A stretch of DNA of 64,000 nt. Origin: Enterobacillus tribolii. GTDB taxonomy: Bacteria > Pseudomonadota > Gammaproteobacteria > Enterobacterales > Enterobacteriaceae. Positions 1 through 8,223 of this stretch are shown in pieces. Position 1 is the first letter of the stretch. Every line of letters starts with the position of its first letter. The stretch spans positions 52,329 through 116,328 of the forward strand of contig NZ_QRAP01000013.1 of the NCBI RefSeq assembly GCF_003363015.1, in the 5' to 3' direction. Both the position numbers and the translations under genes were made by a program. The notes below the pieces were generated by a model. It was not told where the DNA came from. It did no database searches and worked only from the letters and a program-made list of their open reading frames with translations.

Positions 1-1
1 T

Positions 2-101
2 GGAAAGCATGTTCTGGCTCCAGCATGAAGCCTCCCGGCGGCGTTTGTGGCGTAGCCGGGGAAGAAACAGGCTCAGGTTTGCTACTACAGGCGGACAATA
101 A
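2..101 (+). other. Possible 3' end of an upstream gene
   Basis: A frame open from the left edge (codons starting at base 3) reads about 32 Arg-rich residues (key stretch FWLQHEASRRRLWRSRG) and stops with TAA at 99-101. It may be the C-terminus of a gene that begins outside the window. A second frame stays open to about 234 but has no start signal and no recognisable content. With so little sequence neither can be confirmed. Confidence 0.2.
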
Positions 102-387
102 AACTAATAACGGCAGGAGTGCGAATGAACGACGCATCAGATATCCATATAATATGCAAAAAACAATAATCACTATGGTAGCGCGTCAGCGGGAATGGAC
201 AAGTAAGAATCATGGCAAGATGTGCTTAAATTAACCGGGAGAATTTTGTCTGGCATACCGTGCGCCCGGATATTTACCGGCGAACCTGACCTGATAACCT
301 GCTGAAAAGATTGTTCTCGCCGGGTAATTTAATTAAAATCAGTGGGTAACGGATTTAAACTCACATTTCTGAACAGAGGGATTTGCT
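102..387. other. Intergenic region upstream of outS
   Basis: About 290 bases with no convincing gene. An imperfect inverted repeat (TTACCGGCGAA near 276 against TTCTCGCCGGGTAA near 318) lies in the middle. A purine-rich AGAGGG about 7 bases before the ATG at 388 is the outS ribosome-binding site. I see no strong sigma70 promoter. Confidence 0.4.
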
Positions 388-753
388 ATGCGCGGGGCGA
401 TAAAATCAACGTTGGTCATTCTTCCCCTGCTGCTCGGCGCCTGCCAGCAACGTGCCCCGCAAACCACGCCGGCAACACAGGAAGCGCAGTCCCACCAAAT
501 CGCCGCGCTGATCGCCGGCACCCGTTACCTGAAAACCCAGTGCGCCTACCCCGGCCTGCCCTCTGACGGGCAGATCGAGCAAGCGGCCTACGGCGCCGCC
601 CATCAGCGCGGCTGGACGTTGCCCGGCGGGCTTGGCGATCGCAGCGAAAACCTGTATCAGCAACTGCTGCGCGACAAAACGCCGCAGGCGACCCAATGCG
701 AAGAATTCCGCCAACTGTTGCAACCGTTTATCACCACGTTGCCGCGGGCGTAA
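388..753 (+). CDS. outS: T2SS pilotin lipoprotein OutS (PulS/OutS family)
   Basis: A small lipoprotein of 121 residues. The signal peptide is followed by lipobox LGAC with the lipidated Cys at residue 19, and two further cysteines (near residues 52 and 103) could form the disulfide typical of PulS/OutS pilotins. The known family role is to bind the C-terminal tail of the secretin OutD and escort it to the outer membrane through the Lol pathway. The gene is convergent with outO and their 3' ends overlap by 23 bases, which ties it to the out cluster. Identity rests on lipobox, size, cysteines and context, because pilotin sequences diverge quickly. Confidence 0.8.
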   Translation: MRGAIKSTLVILPLLLGACQQRAPQTTPATQEAQSHQIAALIAGTRYLKTQCAYPGLPSDGQIEQAAYGAAHQRGWTLPGGLGDRSENLYQQLLRDKTPQATQCEEFRQLLQPFITTLPRA

Positions 754-1516
754 CAATCAGCCACCAGCCAACCGCCGCCAGGCACGGCCCGAAGGGGAAA
801 GCTTCGCCGCGCCCGGTTTTGCCCTTTAGCCGCAGCAGCATAATCAGGCCAATCCCCGCCAGCGATGCCCCCAGCACCAGCACCGGCAGGCGTTGCCAGC
901 CGCACCAGGCTCCCAGCGCCGCCAGCAGTTTGAAATCGCCGTAGCCCAGCCCTTCCCGTCCGGTCAGCAGCAGGAAGCCCCAATACACGCCCCACAGAGA
1001 CAAATAGCCGGCAACCGCGCCGATCACCGCGTCCGCCAACGGCGTGACCGCGCCGGAAAGATTCGCCAGCAGCCCCAACCATAGCAGCGGCAGCGTCAGG
1101 ACATCCGGCAGCAATAAATGGTCGAGATCGATACACAGCAAAGCGATCAAAATCCACGATGCCAACGCCAGCGCCAGCGCGGTTTCTCCGGGCGGCCAGC
1201 ACCACGCAACCCAGCCGCTGCATAACGCCGCCGCCAGTTCCGTCAACGGATAGCGCAGGCCGATAGACGCCCGGCAGCGATGGCAGCGCCCGCGCAGCAG
1301 CAGCCAGCTCAGCAGCGGCACGTTGTGGTAAAACGGGATGGTATGCAGGCATTGCGGGCAGCACGAACGCGGCAAGAACAGATTGAAACGCGCAGGCAAG
1401 CCGTCGTTCTCCGTTCTGTTCAGCATCAGCGGCAAACGCCAGATCACGCAGTTCAGCACGCTGCCCGCCAGCAGGCCAAGCAACGTCATCACGGCCACCC
1501 AGCCAACGTCAGTCAT
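731..1516 (-). CDS. outO: Prepilin peptidase OutO (GspO, type 4 prepilin leader peptidase/N-methyltransferase)
   Basis: A polytopic inner-membrane aspartic protease of 261 residues that cleaves and N-methylates the pseudopilins OutG to OutK. The zinc-type CxxC pairs of the cytoplasmic loop are present (Cys53/Cys56 and Cys78/Cys81). Both active-site aspartate motifs are seen: the IDLDHLLLPD segment near 129-138 and GYGDFK at 191-196. It is the last gene of the minus-strand out operon and overlaps the GspB-like gene by 4 bases. Length and motifs are normal for the family. Confidence 0.96.
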   Translation of the reverse strand: MTDVGWVAVMTLLGLLAGSVLNCVIWRLPLMLNRTENDGLPARFNLFLPRSCCPQCLHTIPFYHNVPLLSWLLLRGRCHRCRASIGLRYPLTELAAALCSGWVAWCWPPGETALALALASWILIALLCIDLDHLLLPDVLTLPLLWLGLLANLSGAVTPLADAVIGAVAGYLSLWGVYWGFLLLTGREGLGYGDFKLLAALGAWCGWQRLPVLVLGASLAGIGLIMLLRLKGKTGRGEAFPFGPCLAAVGWWLIVTPAATW

Positions 1517-1959
1517 CCCTCATCTCCCGTGTTTTCCGGCGGGCCGCCGGGCCAGTCCTCCAGCGCATCAAGCAGCACCGTCCGCCCGTCATAGCTCAGT
1601 ATCGTCAGCGCCTGTTGAATCTCTACGATTTCGCCGCCGCACGTCAGCGTATCGCCCTCGCGGTATTGCCGCCCGTTCAGGGTCACGCTGCGCCGCTGCG
1701 GTTCATCCGCATAAACGTGCGCGCTGTAACGCAGCGGCATCAGTTCCCCTTCAGCGCACGGCGGCGGTGTTTCCTGCTGCATCAGCGCGGCAGGAATCGT
1801 GATGACGGAGGCGAAGTCGGGTTTTGCGCTGCGCGGCTGCGTCTGATAGTCCGCCCATATTCCGGCGCCGAACCAACCCAGCGCGGTAAACAAAACGCCG
1901 TATATCGCCAGCAGCCAGGCCGGGATGCGGTATCCGCTCAGCGGCGGGGAAGTGCCCAT
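1513..1959 (-). CDS. GspB/OutB-like T2SS accessory protein
   Basis: 148 residues: a short cytoplasmic N-terminus, one membrane segment (about residues 13-33) and a periplasmic C-terminal domain. That domain contains VTLNGRQYREGDTL followed by IVEIQQALTILSYDGR, which resembles the T2SS GspB (PulB/OutB/ExeB) C-terminal domain, a HR-like beta domain. Family members assist secretin assembly or interact with GspC/D. In Dickeya outB lies beside outS next to outC. Here the gene sits between outN and outO, overlapping outN by 22 and outO by 4 bases, so it is translationally coupled into the operon. It is shorter than the OutB of Dickeya (about 220 residues). The assignment is by domain resemblance. 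Confidence 0.7.
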   Translation of the reverse strand: MGTSPPLSGYRIPAWLLAIYGVLFTALGWFGAGIWADYQTQPRSAKPDFASVITIPAALMQQETPPPCAEGELMPLRYSAHVYADEPQRRSVTLNGRQYREGDTLTCGGEIVEIQQALTILSYDGRTVLLDALEDWPGGPPENTGDEG

Positions 1960-2669
1960 GTTCCTGAGATCTCCGTGATACGTTGTCCGTTATCGCCCGG
2001 CCGGGTGGCGTTCTCCACCATCTGCCGCCACAGCGGCGGCAGTGCGTCCGGCAAACCGATACGTCCGCTGAACCGATAGCCGGCGGCGTCAAAGCTGCCC
2101 TGCCCGGTTAAAAGCGGCGCGTTCCGCATCTGCCGCAGTTCGAACGTCAGTTGCCGCAGTTGGCAGCCGAACTGCGCCCGGGGTTCGCCCAGCGCCACGC
2201 GCTGCTCTCCGGCAATCAGAGCAGCGCCCTGCCATGTCAGGGTCGCCGCCAGATCGCGGCATCCTCCGGCGTCAACGCGCATCCGATCCAGCGTTAACAC
2301 CAAATCACCGCCGCCCCCTACCGGCAGCGGCAACCCCGTCAGGTCCATCACGGCCTGCAACGGCGTCTGCCAGCGACCGTCGGACAAACGCCATGCGCCC
2401 GTCCATCCCAGCGTGACGCCGCCGCGCCCCGCGTCACCCTGCGCGGTTATCCTTATGCCGGGCCAGGCCCAGCGCCAGCTGACGTTGTTCAGGCTCAGCG
2501 TTTGCCAGCGCAACTGCCCTATATTGCCAGACCACACCGTACCGCTGACCGCCGTTACCTGAACCGGCGGCGGCAGAAAACGAACCAACAGCCGCGCCGG
2601 CAGGTTTATCACCAGCGCCGCGCCATACAGCAGCAGAAACCATGCGGCGTAACGCCACCCGCGCGTCAT
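1938..2669 (-). CDS. outN: T2SS protein OutN (GspN)
   Basis: 243 residues with an N-terminal membrane anchor (about 8-28) and a periplasmic beta-rich domain that contains the GspN signature around GTVWSGNIGQLRW (about residues 44-56). GspN is an accessory inner-membrane component whose loss is tolerated in several systems. The gene is immediately downstream of outM (1-base gap) and overlaps the GspB-like gene by 22 bases. Confidence 0.9.
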   Translation of the reverse strand: MTRGWRYAAWFLLLYGAALVINLPARLLVRFLPPPVQVTAVSGTVWSGNIGQLRWQTLSLNNVSWRWAWPGIRITAQGDAGRGGVTLGWTGAWRLSDGRWQTPLQAVMDLTGLPLPVGGGGDLVLTLDRMRVDAGGCRDLAATLTWQGAALIAGEQRVALGEPRAQFGCQLRQLTFELRQMRNAPLLTGQGSFDAAGYRFSGRIGLPDALPPLWRQMVENATRPGDNGQRITEISGTWALPRR

Positions 2670-2670
2670 C

Positions 2671-3111
2671 TTAGCGCTGCTCCAGCAACAGCGTTGCGGT
2701 CACCCGCCCGTCCGGCGGCGCAGCGGCACGCAGATCCATGTCCAGAACCCGCAGGCCATCCTGAGCCTCAAGCCGCATCAACCACGCCAGCAGCACATCA
2801 CCCTGCGTCATTGACGTCGTCAGCCGTACCCGTCCGTCCTGTTGTTCCTGCACGGATGCCAGCGCAATCGCCTCCGCCGCCGCCCGGGCGCGCAGCATTC
2901 CCGGCAGATCGGCAATGACCGGCATCTGCGGCGCCAGGCGCTGGAATTGATGTAACTGGCGCAACCGCTGTTGCTGTTCCTCAACCGCGTTTTGCAGCGG
3001 CACCCATCCCCCCTTCCACACGCCTGCAGCAACCAAAACGGCGCACAATAACAGCATCAGCCACCGTTCACTCACGCTGCGCTGCGACCAGGCATCCCAC
3101 AGTCGTTTCAT
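2671..3111 (-). CDS. outM: T2SS inner-membrane platform protein OutM (GspM)
   Basis: 146 residues: a short cytoplasmic N-terminus, a membrane helix at about 16-35 and a periplasmic coiled segment rich in Gln/Arg (about 43-58) followed by a ferredoxin-like domain. GspM forms the platform with OutL, OutF and OutC. It overlaps outL by 4 bases (ATGA), as usual in out/pul operons. Length is slightly below the typical 160 residues. Confidence 0.93.
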   Translation of the reverse strand: MKRLWDAWSQRSVSERWLMLLLCAVLVAAGVWKGGWVPLQNAVEEQQQRLRQLHQFQRLAPQMPVIADLPGMLRARAAAEAIALASVQEQQDGRVRLTTSMTQGDVLLAWLMRLEAQDGLRVLDMDLRAAAPPDGRVTATLLLEQR

Positions 3112-4223
3112 GGCTGCTCCTTCTTTTGCGTCAGCATCAGCGCGCCATCTTCTGCAGGCTGAACGACAAACGCCGCAGCAAGCGCCTGCCGCGCCCTGCC
3201 AACCTGCGCCGCCTCGCCGCGCAGGCGGAGCTGCAACTGCGGCGGCGCGGCGCCATAGCGGAGTTGTTCAATCGTTACGCTCTGCGGCAACGCCGGTAAC
3301 GCCGACAGCCAGGAACTCAGTTCACCGTGATTTCCCCGCCGTAGGGCATTGCGCCAGTCCGCCTCCGTTTTGCCGGGGAAACGCGGCTGAAGCTGTTGAT
3401 GCAATGCCTCTGCCTGATTCGCCAACTGCCGCCAGGTCACAACCTGCTGCGCGAATAATAAGACGAGAACCGCCACCGCAGCACTCAACGGCGCTCGCCA
3501 TGCAAAACGGCGCGGCGCAGCCGCCTGCGGCAATAAAGACAACGTCTGCCGCACCGCGCCATACGCCAGCAACGCCAGCGGGTCTGCTTCCGGTGAACTC
3601 CGCCACTGCGGCATATCCGCCGGCGGCTTGCCGTAACAGTTCACGTTCACGGCATCCGGGTGTTCGTTCTGCCAGGCGGCGTACCACAACGGCAGCCAGT
3701 CCGGCTCAACTTCCGCGCCCTGCCACTGCCCGGTACGCAGCAGCCAGCGATTGTCCCAGCGCAACGCGCTGATGCCGTCGCCGCTCAGCGGTAACGCCAG
3801 CGCGTCCGGAATCACCCGGCACAAAGCAACGCCTGCCGCGGTGAAAGGCGCCGTCCACTGCGCCAGCCGGGCGCTCGCCACGCCAGCGACCCAGACGTTC
3901 TCCCCGGCGGAAGCCAGCGGAACCAACGTCATACTGTCCGCCGCAACGGCCAGTTTCTCCTCAAGCAGCCACGGCAGCGCACGCATGCCCGCCGCATTAT
4001 GCCGTCCGGGCAGACGCACGCAGTGAATCGTCACATCGGCCATCGGCACCAGTAAGTGGAACGTATCGCCGGGAAAGCGCGCCGCCAGTTCTTCCGGCGA
4101 CGATTCCCCGCGCTGGCCGTCAGGTTCGCCGCGCGCATTGACCCGTATCCACGCCAGCGTCTGCGCAGACGCCGCACCGGCATGCAAAACCAGATGATGC
4201 CCTTCCCGGACGCCACGCTTCAT
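3108..4223 (-). CDS. outL: T2SS inner-membrane platform protein OutL (GspL)
   Basis: 371 residues. The N-terminal cytoplasmic part (about 1-240) is the actin-like GspL domain that binds the ATPase OutE. A single membrane segment follows at about 245-265 and then a periplasmic ferredoxin-like domain that pairs with OutM. It overlaps outK and outM by 4 bases each, indicating translational coupling. Confidence 0.95.
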   Translation of the reverse strand: MKRGVREGHHLVLHAGAASAQTLAWIRVNARGEPDGQRGESSPEELAARFPGDTFHLLVPMADVTIHCVRLPGRHNAAGMRALPWLLEEKLAVAADSMTLVPLASAGENVWVAGVASARLAQWTAPFTAAGVALCRVIPDALALPLSGDGISALRWDNRWLLRTGQWQGAEVEPDWLPLWYAAWQNEHPDAVNVNCYGKPPADMPQWRSSPEADPLALLAYGAVRQTLSLLPQAAAPRRFAWRAPLSAAVAVLVLLFAQQVVTWRQLANQAEALHQQLQPRFPGKTEADWRNALRRGNHGELSSWLSALPALPQSVTIEQLRYGAAPPQLQLRLRGEAAQVGRARQALAAAFVVQPAEDGALMLTQKKEQP

Positions 4224-5146
4224 TCTTCTTCCGCCTCCCAGTAACGCATCACCACGCTGACTTTCCCTCCTTTGCGCTGCAGCAGGCTCTCCTGCCGAAA
4301 CCCCGCATCCGCCATGCGCGCCGCAATACGCAAGCTGAAGTAATCGCTGTTAAGAACCAGATAACGCCGCTGACCGGCCAACGGTTTTAACCCGGCGAAC
4401 GCCTGTTCCAGCGTTTCCCAGCCCACTGCTGGGCGCTGCGCCAGCCAGTTGCGAATCTCCGTTTCGCTGGCGTCCTCCGCCAGCGCCGCCGCTAAAGTCC
4501 ACTGTTCTTCCGTCAGCGTATTAAGGTTGATGCTCAGGTTCTTTTCCGGCAGAACGCACGCCAGCGGGCGCAGCCGGGCCAGCACGGCGGGCGTCACGTC
4601 CCGGATCTGACGCAGTTCGCTAACGTGGCGCAACGGCTGGGCCGCGGTCAGATAAGGCGGATCGTAAGCCGCATATTCATTATCCTTCGCGCCGCCGGGG
4701 CTTGCTTCATCGCTGTCCGTCATCCAGTCAGTTACGGCGGCGCTGACGTTATGCGCCTGAGCCGGTTCGATCTCCTGCAATTCCAGCAGGCGGGTAAAAA
4801 TCTTTCGCGCGCCGTCATCGGCGGCCAGCGCATTCAGGTTGAAGCAGGCCTGAGCGTCGTTGATACGCACCTCCAGCTCCGCATCTTCAAGAGGAAAACG
4901 CGGCCCGGTGGTGGCCCAGCGCTGCGACAGGTGAGTATGCAGCCCATCATCAGCCGCATCCAGGCGCAGCAGGCCGGCGGCTACATTTTCCACGCCGATG
5001 GCGTACCATTTCCCCTGCAAACGCTGGTGCAGATGCAGGCTGTATTGAAAGCTGAAAAACCAGCGCTCCGTCACCACCGCGGCCAGGGCGACCATCACCG
5101 CCAGCAGCAACAGCACCGTCAACAACGCCATGCCGCGCTGCTTCAT
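4220..5146 (-). CDS. outK: Minor pseudopilin OutK (GspK)
   Basis: 308 residues, the large tip pseudopilin. The prepilin leader is MKQRG, cut before Met6, and is followed by a long hydrophobic helix. The +5 glutamate of other pseudopilins is absent (MALLT), which is normal for GspK. Downstream lies the alpha-domain insertion typical of GspK, with a calcium-type acidic stretch near residues 140-160 (DWMTDSDEASPGG). It works with OutI and OutJ as the tip complex of the pseudopilus. Confidence 0.95.
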   Translation of the reverse strand: MKQRGMALLTVLLLLAVMVALAAVVTERWFFSFQYSLHLHQRLQGKWYAIGVENVAAGLLRLDAADDGLHTHLSQRWATTGPRFPLEDAELEVRINDAQACFNLNALAADDGARKIFTRLLELQEIEPAQAHNVSAAVTDWMTDSDEASPGGAKDNEYAAYDPPYLTAAQPLRHVSELRQIRDVTPAVLARLRPLACVLPEKNLSINLNTLTEEQWTLAAALAEDASETEIRNWLAQRPAVGWETLEQAFAGLKPLAGQRRYLVLNSDYFSLRIAARMADAGFRQESLLQRKGGKVSVVMRYWEAEEE

Positions 5147-5739
5147 TTTCCCTCCGCCAGAAGAAAGCGGCGCATCACCGTTTTCCCCTCCGTCAGCGAC
5201 AGCGTAATTTCCACCGCCTGCGGCATGCCCTCATCCTCCTGCCACTGCCGCTGCCACTTTCCCTGATGCCAGTAACGCAGTTGCAGGCCCGTCACTTCGC
5301 GCAGCAGGCGCTGACGATGAACGCCGTTTTCCGTCGGCATGTCCGGGTAATCCAGGTATTCGCGGATCAACGCGCCGGATTCAAAACGATAACCCACCCG
5401 TTGCAGCGTCGATCGCGCCAGTTGTCCGCCGGGATTGAGCCAGCCCGCGTGGGTAAACACGATGCTGTCATTCCCGCTGCGCCCCTCGCTCACGCGCGGC
5501 GAAGCCCCCGCCAGCCTGCCCGGCGTTCGTACCGGGCGCGGCACCATCGCGGAAAAATCCCGCTCCATCAGCGTGAAAGCATGTTGGATCTGCGCCAGCC
5601 GCTGGGCATGACGGGCGGAAAACCGCTCCAGCGCCATACCCTGTTGCAGCAGACGATTCGCCATCACGCCCAGCAGGGCGAAAATCGCCAGCGCCAGCAC
5701 CATTTCCAGCAGGGTAAACCCCGCGATGCGCCGCTTCAC
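5143..5739 (-). CDS. outJ: Minor pseudopilin OutJ (GspJ)
   Basis: 198 residues. The leader MKRRIAG is cut before Phe8, with Glu at +5 (FTLLE) and a long hydrophobic helix, followed by the GspJ beta domain. It overlaps outI and outK by 4 bases each. It is a tip-complex component with OutI and OutK. Confidence 0.95.
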   Translation of the reverse strand: MKRRIAGFTLLEMVLALAIFALLGVMANRLLQQGMALERFSARHAQRLAQIQHAFTLMERDFSAMVPRPVRTPGRLAGASPRVSEGRSGNDSIVFTHAGWLNPGGQLARSTLQRVGYRFESGALIREYLDYPDMPTENGVHRQRLLREVTGLQLRYWHQGKWQRQWQEDEGMPQAVEITLSLTEGKTVMRRFLLAEGK

Positions 5740-6116
5740 CGGCGCACCACATAGGTGCGCAGCACGGTTACGGGCGCGCCTTCACGCCGCCGCGCCACTT
5801 CGATCTCCAGCATCCGCACGCCCGGGCGGGTGCTTTCCACCCCGCGCCAACGCCAATACCAGCGCTCCCCGGCCTGCTCGCTTTCGCCTGATGTCCAGGT
5901 CAGCGGCGGCCAAACGTTTTGCAGCGTCAGCTCCGCCATCTGATTCTCCGCTACCCAGTCAGCCCAGGTTTTGTCCGCCAGCCGCCCCGTACCGAGCGAG
6001 AGCTGCCCCAGGCTTTGCAACAATGCCAGCGCCGCCAGGGAAAAAATCGCCAGCGCGACCAGCACTTCCAGCAGCGTCATGCCGCTAAGGCGTTTCATCC
6101 TGCCCGTCCGTCGCAT
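5736..6116 (-). CDS. outI: Minor pseudopilin OutI (GspI)
   Basis: 126 residues from the upstream ATG, or 120 from the internal ATG at 6098. Both give a prepilin leader ending SG before MTLLE, with Glu at +5. The 6116 ATG has a GGGG tract 6 bases upstream, while the 6098 ATG follows an AGG too closely, so I kept 6116. The gene overlaps outH. OutI nucleates the pseudopilus tip. Confidence 0.94.
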   Translation of the reverse strand: MRRTGRMKRLSGMTLLEVLVALAIFSLAALALLQSLGQLSLGTGRLADKTWADWVAENQMAELTLQNVWPPLTWTSGESEQAGERWYWRWRGVESTRPGVRMLEIEVARRREGAPVTVLRTYVVRR

Positions 6117-6594
6117 GGATAACCCCGTCTTCGTCCGGCGCGATTTCCGCCATCAGCCGATCGTTGTAAACATAGCGCAGCCGGAACGGCGTTATCTCGC
6201 CGCCCGGCAACAGCAACACCTGCGGCGCATTACCCGCAGCCTCCGCGCCGGGCGCGATCAGCCGCAGACGCCAGCCGTCAGGCAGCGTCTGCCCGGCACC
6301 GGCGCCGGGCAGCGTTAAGTCCTGCCACCCCTGCGCCCGCCACACCTTTAGCTGCCAGCGATCGGCGCCGACCCGCAGCCCGTAAGCGTTACCGCTGAGC
6401 GCGGCCTGCCGGTTAAGCCCGTTCAGGCGTTCCGCCAGCCGCTGCCCCTCCTGACCGGCGCGATACTGCGCGCCCGGCCAGTTCGCCACGACCATCATGG
6501 CGCCGAGGCTCAGCAGCAACAGCACCAGCATCATTTCCAGCAGGGTGAAGCCGTACGTCTCAGCCGTTTTGATCCCAGTTGCCAATATCGTCAT
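6085..6594 (-). CDS. outH: Minor pseudopilin OutH (GspH)
   Basis: 169 residues from the ATG at 6594; a GTG at 6609 is an alternative. The cleavage site is ETYG before FTLLEMM. The leader of about 15 residues is longer than the 6-7 usual for GspH because the start lies inside the 3' end of outG, giving a 35-base overlap. A TTG within this stretch could give a shorter leader. OutH is the minor pseudopilin that links the tip to the OutG shaft. Confidence 0.92.
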   Translation of the reverse strand: MTILATGIKTAETYGFTLLEMMLVLLLLSLGAMMVVANWPGAQYRAGQEGQRLAERLNGLNRQAALSGNAYGLRVGADRWQLKVWRAQGWQDLTLPGAGAGQTLPDGWRLRLIAPGAEAAGNAPQVLLLPGGEITPFRLRYVYNDRLMAEIAPDEDGVIHATDGQDETP

Positions 6595-7000
6595 CCGTTC
6601 CGTTTTCACCGTCGGCGCCCGCCGAGAAAATATCTACCGCGCTATGCTCGCCCGGCTGACGCATCTGATAGGCATTCCCCCAGGGATCTTTCGGCAGGCG
6701 GCGGATATATCCGCCTTCCGGATAGCTGCGCGGCTGCGGCGCGACAACCGGCTTCGTCACCAGCGCCTCCAGCCCCTGCTCGGTGGTGGGATAACGGCTG
6801 TTATCCAGCCGGTACATATCCATCGCGCTTTCCAGCGCCGCGATATCGCTGACGACTTTCTGGCGATCCGCCTTGTCTTTGTTGCCCATCAGATTCGGCA
6901 CCACCAGGCTCGCCAAAATGCCGAGTATCACAATCACCACCATCACTTCCAGCAGGGTAAACCCCGCCTGGGACGGCGCTTTGGCCGCAGTACGTTGCAT
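6560..7000 (-). CDS. outG: Major pseudopilin OutG (GspG)
   Basis: 146 residues. ATG 7000 is chosen because GGAGG lies 8 bases upstream; a GTG at 7009 overlaps that Shine-Dalgarno. The leader ends QAG before FTLLEVMVVIVILG, with Glu at +5. The C-terminus carries the calcium-binding loop typical of GspG (GADGENGTDDDIGNW). OutG is the main subunit of the pseudopilus. Length and motifs are typical. Confidence 0.97.
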   Translation of the reverse strand: MQRTAAKAPSQAGFTLLEVMVVIVILGILASLVVPNLMGNKDKADRQKVVSDIAALESAMDMYRLDNSRYPTTEQGLEALVTKPVVAPQPRSYPEGGYIRRLPKDPWGNAYQMRQPGEHSAVDIFSAGADGENGTDDDIGNWDQNG

Positions 7001-7019
7001 GATCTTCACCTCCGTGCGC

Positions 7020-8222
7020 TCACAGCGTCATCATGTTATTGAGTTGCAAAATGGGTTGCAGAATCGCCAGTACGATAAACAGCACCACCGCGGCCATCGC
7101 CACCACCAGCAGCGGCTCGAACAGGCTGAAAAACAGGGTGATACGCGCGCCGAAGGCGCTTTCCTGATTGTCCGCCGCGCGCAGCAGCATATCGCCCAGT
7201 TCGCCGCTACGTTCACCTGAAGCGATCATGTGGCGCATCATCGGCGGAAACAGCGCGGTCCGCTCCAGCGCCTGTTGCAGGCTGACGCCCTCACGTACGC
7301 GCTCTTCCGCCTCACGCAGCAACTGCGCGATACGCATGTTGCTGAGCACCTGCGCGCCGATGTGCATCGCCTGCAACAACGGCACGCCGCTGTTATAGAG
7401 AATGCTGAGCGCGCGGGCGTAACGGGCGGTGTTCAGCTCGCGGATCAAACGACCGCCCAGCGGCAGCCGCAGCAGATGACGGTGCCAGGCCAACCGCCGC
7501 GCCGGATCGCGCAGCAGCCGCAGCGCCGCCAGCGTCAGGCACAACAGCGCCAGCAACACCCACGGCCCCGCGCCGCGCACGCCGTCGCTCAGGGCCATCA
7601 GCAAACGCGTGCTCCACGGCAGCGTCTGCTTCATATGAATGAACTGCTCCACCACCTTGGGCACCACGGCGCTGAGCAGGGTGGAGATTACGCCGATGGC
7701 GACCAGCGTCAGCAACAGCGGATACACCAGCGCCTGCGTCAGCTTGCTTTTCATCTGCTGGCGCTGCTCCGCGTAGTCCGCCAGCCGCAGCAGTACCCCG
7801 TCGAGCTGGCCGGAAGCCTCTCCCGCCTCCACCAACGCGCAGTAAAGATCGCCGAACGCGCGCGGATGTTCGCGCAGCGCGTCCGCCAGGGAAAACCCCT
7901 CCACCACCCGCGCCCGCACGGCCTGTAAGATGGCCCTGACCCGTTTTTCTTCGCTTTGCTGCGCCGCAACGAGCAGCGATTCGTCGAGCGGCAACCCGGC
8001 GCCCGTCAGCGTCGCCAACTGACGCATCATCAACGCAAGCGACGCGCCGGAAATAGCGCGTGCCGGGAAACGTACGGCGCGGGGAGCGACCGGCGACAAC
8101 GCCGTCACCAGCAGCCCCTGCTCCCGCAGGGCCAGCCCGGCCATCCGTTCGCCGTCCGCCGTAACGCGTCCGCGCCGGGTTTTCCCCTTCATGTCCCTGG
8201 CCTGGTAGCGGAATTCAGCCAT
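7020..8222 (-). CDS. outF: T2SS inner-membrane platform protein OutF (GspF)
   Basis: 400 residues with two GspF cytoplasmic helical repeats (about 65-190 and 265-390) and three membrane segments (about 165-195, 220-240 and 370-395). It is the central polytopic platform protein contacted by the ATPase OutE. It is separated from outE by one base and from outG by about 20 bases that hold the outG ribosome site. Confidence 0.96.
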   Translation of the reverse strand: MAEFRYQARDMKGKTRRGRVTADGERMAGLALREQGLLVTALSPVAPRAVRFPARAISGASLALMMRQLATLTGAGLPLDESLLVAAQQSEEKRVRAILQAVRARVVEGFSLADALREHPRAFGDLYCALVEAGEASGQLDGVLLRLADYAEQRQQMKSKLTQALVYPLLLTLVAIGVISTLLSAVVPKVVEQFIHMKQTLPWSTRLLMALSDGVRGAGPWVLLALLCLTLAALRLLRDPARRLAWHRHLLRLPLGGRLIRELNTARYARALSILYNSGVPLLQAMHIGAQVLSNMRIAQLLREAEERVREGVSLQQALERTALFPPMMRHMIASGERSGELGDMLLRAADNQESAFGARITLFFSLFEPLLVVAMAAVVLFIVLAILQPILQLNNMMTL

Positions 8223-8223
8223 G

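Noticed and set aside
657..1364. A 235-codon frame on the same strand as outO, in another frame
   Set aside because: Low-complexity Gly/Ala/Arg translation without motifs; outO carries the catalytic residues.
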